Below, piece after piece: positions 57,563 to 64,000 of a stretch of 64,000 bases of DNA. The stretch is from Dickeya fangzhongdai (GTDB taxonomy: Bacteria > Pseudomonadota > Gammaproteobacteria > Enterobacterales > Enterobacteriaceae), in contig NZ_CP025003.1 of the NCBI RefSeq assembly GCF_002812485.1, positions 3,348,001 to 3,412,000 of the forward strand, given 5' to 3'. The notes beneath the pieces were generated by a model. It worked only from the letters and a program-made list of their open reading frames with translations, had not been told where the DNA came from and did no database searches. The translations under genes and the position numbers were made by a program. The first letter of the stretch is position 1, and every line of letters begins with the position of its first letter.

Positions 57563-58597
57563 ATGTCTACCCGAACCCTGTTTCTGCGCGCGCCTGCCGG
57601 CTTGATTAGCGGCCGGCTGCCGCTGCGCGCGCTGTGGATCAATCTGTCGCTGCTGCTGGGCGGCGCGGCGCTGCTGACGCTGGCCGTCAGCCTCGGCACC
57701 CTGCCGCTGTCGGCGCCCACCGTATGGCAGGCGCTGGCCGGCCACGGCGAGGCCAGCACCGTCACCGTCGTGACTCAGTGGCGCGCCCCGCGCGCGGTGA
57801 TGGCGCTGCTGCTCGGCGCCGGGCTGGGCGTCAGCGGCGCCATTTTTCAGTCGCTGACCCGTAACCCGCTGGGCAGCCCGGACGTCGTCGGTTTCAACAC
57901 CGGCGCCCATACCGGGGCGCTGGTCACCATCATCCTGTTGCACGGCAGCTACTACCAGATTGCCGGCGGCGCGGTATTGGGCGGCCTGGCGACGGCGCTG
58001 GCGGTCTATTTGCTGGCATGGCGACGGGGAATCAGCGGATTTCGGCTGATCATCGTCGGCATCGCGGTCAGCGCGATACTGTCGGCGTTCAACACCTGGC
58101 TGATGATCACCGGCGCGCTGGAAACGGTGATGACCGCCGCGCTGTGGGGCGCCGGTTCACTGAACGGCATGACCTGGAGTAAAGCCGCGCCTGCGCTGCT
58201 GCTGATTCCGCTGACGCTGCTGGCGACGCTGCTGCTGGCCCGGCGTCTGCAACTGTTGGAAATGGGCGACGACAGCGCCCGGGCGTTGGGCGTCAACGCG
58301 GAGGCCAGCCGGTTGTGGCTGATGCTGTGCGGCATCGTGCTGATTGCGGTGGTGACCGCCAGCGCCGGACCGATTTCCTTTATCGCGCTGGCGGCGCCGC
58401 AGATTGCGCGCCGTCTGACCCGCGCCAGCACGGTGCCGTTATGCGCCGCCGCGCTGGTGGGCGGCCTGCTGTTGCTGACGGCCGATATCGTCGCCCAGCA
58501 TCTGTTTACCGGCCGACAGTTGCCGGTGGGTTCGGTGACGGTCAGCATCGGCGGGTTGTATCTGATCTGGCTGCTGATCCGCGAATCACGCCGGTAA
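57563..58597 (+). CDS. fepG: Ferric-catecholate ABC transporter permease FepG-like
   Basis: Second permease (344 aa) of the FecCD family, forming the membrane pore with FepD. Blocks: RAPRAVMALLLGAGLGVSGAIF, SLTRNPLGSPDVVGFNTGA and GPISFIALAAPQIARRL. AGGAAGG precedes the ATG. It is 12 bp after fepD and 36 bp before fepC, so one operon. Confidence 0.92.
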   Translation: MSTRTLFLRAPAGLISGRLPLRALWINLSLLLGGAALLTLAVSLGTLPLSAPTVWQALAGHGEASTVTVVTQWRAPRAVMALLLGAGLGVSGAIFQSLTRNPLGSPDVVGFNTGAHTGALVTIILLHGSYYQIAGGAVLGGLATALAVYLLAWRRGISGFRLIIVGIAVSAILSAFNTWLMITGALETVMTAALWGAGSLNGMTWSKAAPALLLIPLTLLATLLLARRLQLLEMGDDSARALGVNAEASRLWLMLCGIVLIAVVTASAGPISFIALAAPQIARRLTRASTVPLCAAALVGGLLLLTADIVAQHLFTGRQLPVGSVTVSIGGLYLIWLLIRESRR

Positions 58598-58633
58598 TCA
58601 GCAACGTTAATTTGTCTGTAAAGAGTGATTCTG

Positions 58634-59431
58634 ATGACACACCTTTTGCGCGCCGAGCAGTTGACGCTGGGCTACGACAACAAAATCATCGCCCGGGATC
58701 TGAGCGTGGCGATCCCGGCCGGTAAATTCAGCGTGATCATCGGCCCCAACGCCTGCGGCAAATCCACCCTGCTGCGCGCGCTGTGCCGCCTGCTGAAACC
58801 GATGGCGGGCGATGTATTGCTGGACGGCACCAGTATCCACCGCATTCCCACCAAAACGCTGGCCCGGCAACTGGGGCTATTGCCGCAGCACGCCATCGTG
58901 CCGGACAACATCACGGTGATGGATCTGGTGGCGCGCGGACGCTACCCGCACCAGACGCTGCTGCGCCAGTGGAGCGACGCGGACCAGACGGCGGTGGAAC
59001 AGGCGATGGCAGCCACCAACGTTAGCGAACTGGCGGAGCGCAGCGTGGACGAGCTCTCCGGCGGGCAGCGCCAGCGAGTCTGGATCGCCATGGTGCTGGC
59101 GCAGCAAACGCCGTTGTTGTTGCTGGACGAACCCACCACTTGGCTGGATATCGCCCATCAAATCGACCTGCTGGACCTGTTCCGTGAACTAAATCAGCAA
59201 CATGACCGCACGCTGGTGGCGGTACTGCACGACCTCAATCAGGCCTGCCGCTACGCCGACCACCTGATCGTGATGCGCGCCGGCGCCGTGATGGCCCAGG
59301 GCACGCCCGCCGATATCATCACCGCCGAACTGGTGCAGGAGGTGTTCGGCATGGCCTGCGTCATCATCGACGATCCAGTCTCCCACACCCCGCTGATCGT
59401 CCCCTGCGGCCGCCATCACCCGGCGCCTTGA
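58634..59431 (+). CDS. fepC: Ferric-catecholate ABC transporter ATPase FepC-like
   Basis: Cytoplasmic ATPase of the importer. Walker A GPNACGKS (residues 37-44), signature LSGGQRQRVWIAMVLAQ, Walker B LLLLDEPTTWLD and switch His in VLHDLNQACRYADH, as in E. coli FepC. ATG 58634 is preferred (AAGAG eight bases upstream) over an in-frame GTG at 58625. 265 residues against 271. Its stop is immediately followed by copy 2 of the structured repeat. Confidence 0.94.
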   Translation: MTHLLRAEQLTLGYDNKIIARDLSVAIPAGKFSVIIGPNACGKSTLLRALCRLLKPMAGDVLLDGTSIHRIPTKTLARQLGLLPQHAIVPDNITVMDLVARGRYPHQTLLRQWSDADQTAVEQAMAATNVSELAERSVDELSGGQRQRVWIAMVLAQQTPLLLLDEPTTWLDIAHQIDLLDLFRELNQQHDRTLVAVLHDLNQACRYADHLIVMRAGAVMAQGTPADIITAELVQEVFGMACVIIDDPVSHTPLIVPCGRHHPAP

Positions 59432-59744
59432 CGCTGTTGACAAACAGCGCTGTTGTTTTGTTATTGGTGATTTATGTTGGAGTTGCGAGAGGTTTCGTGC
59501 TTGATGACATCCGTTATCCCTTTGCAACATCATCGCACGCACGACAAGGAGAGGCTCAACGCCGCCTCTCCTTGACCTCTGGCTGATGGCTAAACTGTAC
59601 CGCTGGCGCGGTCCCCTCGGCGTTCGCCTTCGCTGTTCGGGCCGCCCGTGACGCGTTCCAGACGCGGCACGGGCTTTCGCCGCGTCCATGCGGCTCACCC
59701 GGCGAAGACGAACACCTCGGCACAGTTTTTTACGCCAGAAAAAC
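59432..59744 (+). repeat. Dispersed structured repeat element, copy 2
   Basis: Counterpart of 42824-43133. Hairpins: CGCTGTT/AACAGCG (59432-59449); CAAGGAGAGGC/GCCTCTCCTTG (59545-59574); GCCCGTG-A-CGCGT/ACGCG-G-CACGGGC (59644-59674); GCCGC/GCGGC (59679-59694). The long-range stem is AAACTGT (59593-59599) with ACAGTTT (59722-59728), then a T-run. Every stem differs from copy 1 yet stays paired. It starts directly after the fepC stop and lies between convergent fepC and the NRPS gene. Confidence 0.88.
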
Positions 59745-59811
59745 CCATTGCTGACGATTAAGATGGTTGTCTACAGCCTCCATAGCCGACTATTGTCGGC
59801 CAATATCCCGA

Positions 59812-62800
59812 TTACCTGCGCAGCAGCCTATTCAGCAACGGCCCCAGGTTTTCCAGCGACGCCGGCGACAGGATGTCCGCGTGCTCGCAAAGCTGAGGAT
59901 ACTGCGTCAGCGTGCTCACATACGGCGCCCAGGTGGCATCAACATCCATATCAGCCGGCAGCGTGCGGGTCGCCACAAACAACGTAGCGTCGCCTGCGTA
60001 ACGGGATGACCGGGCCGATGACAACAGCCGCACCGCATCCTGATAGTTGGCGACAATGTTGCCGAACATCGCCGCCCGCTCCGCCCGCAGTTGCGGATCG
60101 TCCTCAGACTGCGTGTCGGCCATAAAACCGGCCTGTTCGCGCGCCACTTCCTCGCGGGCATCGGCCTCGTCCGGCGCGGCCCAGTCCTGCCCTTCCGGCG
60201 GATAGGTATCCAGCAGACCGAGGAACGACACCGTTTCGCCCGCCTGTTGCAATCGCGCCGCGATACCATGCGCCAGCGTACCGCCCAGCGAATAGCCCAG
60301 CAGGAAATACGGCCCCTGCGGCTGAAGGCACCGGATGGCCGCCAGATGGCGATCGCACATCTCGTCGACCGATTCGCAACGGGCGATCACCCCGTCAGGC
60401 CGCGGCGATTGCAGCCCGACGATCGGGTAATCCCCGTCCAGATAACGCAGCAGTCCCGCATACTGCCAGGCAAAGCCCGACGCCGGATGCAGACAGAACA
60501 ACGCCGGTCCTCGACCGGAACGCAGCGGCAGGGTTTCGCCGTTGCCGTCCTGACTGCTGTCGGTGTCGCCCTCCACCAGCGCGGCGATGCTGGCTACGCT
60601 GCGCGCCGCCATGATCTGCCCGACCGTCAGCGAACGCTGCAACTGACGGCGAATCTCGGCCGCCAGCCGCATCGCCAGCAACGAATGACCGCCCAGCGCG
60701 AAGAAATCGTCCTGTGCCGATACCGTCTCGCACGCCAGCAATTCGATAAACAACGCGGCGATCGCCCGTTCGACGTCCGTCTGCGGCGCGCGCCCAGCGG
60801 CCTGCTGCCCGGCAGGCGCCGGCAGCGCCTTGCGATCCAGCTTGCCGTTGGCGCTGAGCGGGAATGACGTCATCAGCACGTAACTCACCGGCACCATGTG
60901 CGCGGGCAGTTGCTGCGATAGCGCCTGTTGTAATGAGGCGATATCCAGCGTTGTCCCCGCCTGCGGCACCAGCCAGGCCACCAGTTGCCGGGCATCGGCG
61001 CCGTGCAGGCGGGTCTGTTTTCCGCCCAGCTCGCGCGCGCCGACCACCGCCTGCGCCACGCCGGGCTGCGCCAGCAGCACCTGCTCGATTTCGCCCAGTT
61101 CGATGCGCTGCCCGCGGATTTTCAACTGATCGTCGCTGCGGCCGAGATAGTCCACCGTGCCGTCTTCCAGCCAGCGCGCGATGTCGCCGGTGCGGTACAT
61201 CCGCTCGCCGGTGGCGAACGGGTCCGCCACAAAGCGGCTGGCGGTCAGATCCGGCCGACGCAGATATCCCTGCGCCAGTTGAATGCCGCACAGATACAGA
61301 TCGCCCGGTACGCCAACCGGCACCGGTCGCAGCGCACCGTCCAGAATGCGCAGTTGGGTGTTCCACACCGGCAGACCGATGGGAATGCCCGGCAACTGAC
61401 AGCGCTCCAACGCCTCGCCGGACGCCGGTTGCCAGGTGACGTCCACCGCCGCTTCGGTCGGGCCGTACAGGTTATGCAGCGATGCCGCGATGAGCGACTG
61501 ATAATTCAGCGCCAGTTCGCGCGACAACGCCTCGCCGCTGCAGAATACCCGCCGCAGGCTGCCGCAGCCGATCTCCGCCCGCGGGCGCGTCTCCAGCGCG
61601 CTCACCCAGGCTGCCAGCATGGAAGGCACGAAGTGCAGGGTGGTCACCGCATAGTCGTTGATCAACTGCACCAGCGCATCCGGGTCGCGGTGCGCATCCG
61701 GCGGCGCCATCACCAACCGGGCGCCGACCATCAGCGGCCAGAAGAACTCCCACACCGAGACATCGAAACTGCACGGCGTTTTCTGCAGCACCACGTCATC
61801 CGCCTGTAACGGGTACTGATGCTGCATCCACCACAAGCGATTGACGATGGCCTGATGGCCGACCACCACCCCTTTCGGGCGACCGGTGGAGCCGGAGGTG
61901 TAAATCACGTAAGCCGCCTGCTGTTCCGCAACCTGCGGCGACGGGTGACGCGGCGACTGGCGTTCATCCGCCAGCGTATCCAGCAGCAATAACTCGGCCA
62001 GCTCGGCGAAGCGCGGCTGCAGGCTGCTTTCGGTGATCATCAACCGGGGTTGCGCGTCCTCCACCATCAGCGCCAGTCGTTCATCCGGGTAGCCGGTATC
62101 CAGCGGCAGCCAGGCGGCGCCGGTTTCCAGAATGGCGTACAGCGCCAGGCTGAGGCGCACCGAGCGCGGCAGCGCCACCGCCACGATGTCGCCGGGCCGC
62201 ACGCCGGCGTCGATCAGCCTGTCGGCCAGCAAGCGGGTCTGCCGTTGTACCTGACGGTAAGTCAACTGATGCTGGCAATCCACCAGCGCGATGCAATCCG
62301 GCGTGCGTTGCGCCTGCGCCGCCAGCGCCTGATGTAATGTGCCCGGCGGCACCGGCTGTTCGGTGCGGTTGACCGCCGCCAGCAGCGCCTGTTCCTCGGG
62401 CAGTTGCAGGTTCCAGGCCGACAATGGGCGCTCCGGCACGGCCACCAGCTGTTCCAGCAGCAGCAACAGGCGCTGCGCCAGCCGCTGCGGCTGCGCCACG
62501 CTGTCGCGGTATTCCATCAGCAACCGCAGCCGTTTGCCGGGCAGCACCAGCAGCGTCAGCGGATAGTGGGTGTAACCCCGATTGTTGACCGACTCGCAGC
62601 GCAACGCTTGCCCCGCCTGACTCAGCTCATCGCCATCCGGGTAGTTCTCCACCACCAGCAGGGTGTCGAATAGCGTACCGGTGCCGGCCAGTTGCTGGAT
62701 TTCCCCCAGCCCCACATCGTCGTGCTCAATCAGCTGGATTTGCTGCGCCTGTAGTTCGGCCAGCTGCGGCAACAGCGCCCGCGACGCATCCAGCCGCACC

Positions 62801-64000
62801 CGTACCGGCAGCGTATTGCTGAACAGCCCGACCTGCTGGTTGATGCCGTCAATCTGACCGAACCGACCGGACACCGGCGAGCCGAACAGCACATCGTCCG
62901 CGCCGCTGCCGGTGCTGAGCAGCATCCCCCAGATGCCCTGCATCACGCTGTTGAGCGTCAGACCATGCTGTTTGCACAGCGACAGCAGCCCCTGTTCCAG
63001 TTGCGGCCCCGGCAGCAGTTCCAGCTCGCGGACGTCGCCGTGATGCGGACCGTCGCCAAACAGCAGCGTCGGGCGCGCGCCTGCCAGCACGGAGCGCCAG
63101 CGTTGACGCGATGCCTGTGCGTCGCGGGCCGCCAACTGGCGGATAATGTCCGCATACGGCACCGCGTGCGGCGTCAACGCGCTACTGCCCTGATACAGCG
63201 CGGTGAACAGATCGCGCAGACACACCGGGGTCGACCAGCCATCCACCACCAGGTGATGAGCGTTAAGAAACAGCGTGTGCCGTTCCCCGTCCGCGTGGCT
63301 GACCAGCAAGGCGTGCAGCATTGACGAAGGCTGGTGGAACAAATCGCGCGCCAGTTCAGCTTTTTCCAGCGCCAGCAATGCATCGGCTTCCTCGTCTGCC
63401 GGCATCGCGGGCAAAGTCTGGTGATCCAGCGGCCAGTAACAATGGTCGTCACGCAGTATCGGCAACACCTGCAACGGCGCTGACGCCTGTTCGGTATCGA
63501 AGCGCGCCGCCAGCTGCGGATGATGACGCACCACCGCCTCCAGCGCCTGACTCAATTGCGCGACCGACAGCGGGCCGCGCAGCGACAATCGGGTCAGCGA
63601 GTTATAACTGCCGGCGGCGTCCGCCAGTTGAGCGTGAAACAGCAGCCCTTGCTGCAACGGCAGCACCGGCAGCACCGCCGCCAGCGGCCCGTAGTGCTGA
63701 CGCAAACGTTCCAGCGCCGCGTCGTTTACGCTGGCCTGCGCCACTTCGGCGGACACCAGCGTATCCGACAACGGCGGATAGCCCGCCAGTTCCCGCCACT
63801 CATCGATCGCCTGCGTCATGCCCTGATGCAGCGCCTCGATATCATCCGCCTCGAACACCCCTTGCGCCCATCCCCAGTGGATGGCCAATTGCGGCTGTTC
63901 ACCTTCATCGACGAAAATATTGATGTCCAGCGGATGGCTGAGCGGCATCTCTGGAGCCTGCGCCACGGCAAAGGCATCGCGGAAATAGCGGTCGCTGCGG
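59812..64000 (-). CDS. cbsF: Nonribosomal peptide synthetase, C-terminal part (serine module with thioesterase; 5' end outside window)
   Basis: Multidomain enzyme whose frame is open through the right edge. Domains on the minus strand: end of an epimerization-like domain (to about 63760); condensation (about 63700-62400, HHLVVDGWS); adenylation (about 62350-60880, YVIYTSGSTGRPKG); carrier (about 60690, DDFFALGGHSLL); thioesterase (60500-59812, GYSLGG). SFDVSVW, TLHFVPSML, VFCSGEAL and LYGPTEAAVDV equal the EntF serine pocket (code DVWHFSLVDK). An epimerizing module before a Ser-TE module fits chrysobactin synthetase CbsF (DHB-D-Lys-L-Ser); the Lys module is unseen, so the name is inferred. 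Convergent with fepC. Confidence 0.85.
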   Translation of the reverse strand, partial: RSDRYFRDAFAVAQAPEMPLSHPLDINIFVDEGEQPQLAIHWGWAQGVFEADDIEALHQGMTQAIDEWRELAGYPPLSDTLVSAEVAQASVNDAALERLRQHYGPLAAVLPVLPLQQGLLFHAQLADAAGSYNSLTRLSLRGPLSVAQLSQALEAVVRHHPQLAARFDTEQASAPLQVLPILRDDHCYWPLDHQTLPAMPADEEADALLALEKAELARDLFHQPSSMLHALLVSHADGERHTLFLNAHHLVVDGWSTPVCLRDLFTALYQGSSALTPHAVPYADIIRQLAARDAQASRQRWRSVLAGARPTLLFGDGPHHGDVRELELLPGPQLEQGLLSLCKQHGLTLNSVMQGIWGMLLSTGSGADDVLFGSPVSGRFGQIDGINQQVGLFSNTLPVRVRLDASRALLPQLAELQAQQIQLIEHDDVGLGEIQQLAGTGTLFDTLLVVENYPDGDELSQAGQALRCESVNNRGYTHYPLTLLVLPGKRLRLLMEYRDSVAQPQRLAQRLLLLLEQLVAVPERPLSAWNLQLPEEQALLAAVNRTEQPVPPGTLHQALAAQAQRTPDCIALVDCQHQLTYRQVQRQTRLLADRLIDAGVRPGDIVAVALPRSVRLSLALYAILETGAAWLPLDTGYPDERLALMVEDAQPRLMITESSLQPRFAELAELLLLDTLADERQSPRHPSPQVAEQQAAYVIYTSGSTGRPKGVVVGHQAIVNRLWWMQHQYPLQADDVVLQKTPCSFDVSVWEFFWPLMVGARLVMAPPDAHRDPDALVQLINDYAVTTLHFVPSMLAAWVSALETRPRAEIGCGSLRRVFCSGEALSRELALNYQSLIAASLHNLYGPTEAAVDVTWQPASGEALERCQLPGIPIGLPVWNTQLRILDGALRPVPVGVPGDLYLCGIQLAQGYLRRPDLTASRFVADPFATGERMYRTGDIARWLEDGTVDYLGRSDDQLKIRGQRIELGEIEQVLLAQPGVAQAVVGARELGGKQTRLHGADARQLVAWLVPQAGTTLDIASLQQALSQQLPAHMVPVSYVLMTSFPLSANGKLDRKALPAPAGQQAAGRAPQTDVERAIAALFIELLACETVSAQDDFFALGGHSLLAMRLAAEIRRQLQRSLTVGQIMAARSVASIAALVEGDTDSSQDGNGETLPLRSGRGPALFCLHPASGFAWQYAGLLRYLDGDYPIVGLQSPRPDGVIARCESVDEMCDRHLAAIRCLQPQGPYFLLGYSLGGTLAHGIAARLQQAGETVSFLGLLDTYPPEGQDWAAPDEADAREEVAREQAGFMADTQSEDDPQLRAERAAMFGNIVANYQDAVRLLSSARSSRYAGDATLFVATRTLPADMDVDATWAPYVSTLTQYPQLCEHADILSPASLENLGPLLNRLLRR

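Noticed and set aside
1..64000. CRISPR arrays, insertion sequences with transposase, rRNA genes
   Set aside because: No regularly spaced identical repeats, no transposase-like protein and no rRNA sequence were seen in the window.

Overview
The window is a chromosomal stretch of a soft-rot enterobacterium, most likely Dickeya. From base 1 to about 46.5 kb the gene order follows the Escherichia coli pta-to-argW segment: pta, yfcD-E-G-H, hisPMQJ, ubiX, purF, cvpA, dedD, folC, accD, dedA, truA, usg, pdxB, flk, fabB, mnmC, yfcL, epmC, yfcA, mepA, aroC, prmB, smrB, sixA, fadJ, fadI, yfcZ, fadL, mlaA, tRNA-Arg(CCU). The plant-pathogen genes (a NEP1-like necrosis protein, two Svx/AvrL-type secreted proteins) and a catecholate-siderophore locus resembling chrysobactin point to Dickeya rather than an animal-associated genus. 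Compared with the E. coli order as I know it, yfcC, yfcF, folX and argT are missing.

Layout. 1-4.3 kb: end of pta and the small yfc genes (Nudix, phosphodiesterase, GST-like reductase, epimerase-like). 4.3-7.4 kb: a histidine/basic amino acid ABC importer with one binding protein. 7.7-21.2 kb: housekeeping biosynthesis (UbiX, PurF, folate, acetyl-CoA carboxylase beta, pseudouridine synthase, PLP biosynthesis, FabB), with an ERIC repeat between cvpA and dedD. 21.3-23.4 kb: mnmC. 23.4-30.0 kb: an accessory block absent from the E. coli order: an AraC regulator with an AzlCD exporter pair, then a LysR regulator divergent from a four-gene aldehyde/hydroperoxide/electrophile detoxification operon. 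30.1-36.2 kb: yfcL-epmC-yfcA-mepA-aroC-prmB, smrB, sixA. 37.0-42.8 kb: the anaerobic beta-oxidation pair fadIJ, yfcZ and fadL. 43.2-46.0 kb: mqo and mlaA. 46.5 kb: tRNA-Arg.

After the tRNA the E. coli order ends and plant-associated genes begin: the necrosis-inducing protein, an acid phosphatase lipoprotein, two tandem Svx-family proteins that carry HExxH zinc-protease-like motifs and hexapeptide beta-helix tails, then FepB/EntS/FepDGC homologues and the C-terminal part of an NRPS. Its last module has a serine-type adenylation code and a thioesterase, preceded by the end of an epimerization-like domain. That fits DHB-D-Lys-L-Ser (chrysobactin) assembly, but the upstream modules lie outside the window.

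Regulation visible in the sequence links several genes: a PurR-like box ahead of cvpA-purF, FabR-like and FadR-like sites on the fabB promoter, FadR-like and CRP-like sites ahead of fadL, and a Fur-like box between entS and fepD.

The most unusual object is a dispersed element of about 310 bp present twice (42824-43133 and 59432-59744), each time between convergent genes. The copies differ at many positions, yet four hairpins are kept by paired compensatory substitutions and a long-range AAACTGT/ACAGTTT stem is kept in both. This looks like selection for RNA (or single-stranded DNA) structure, and I do not recognise the element.
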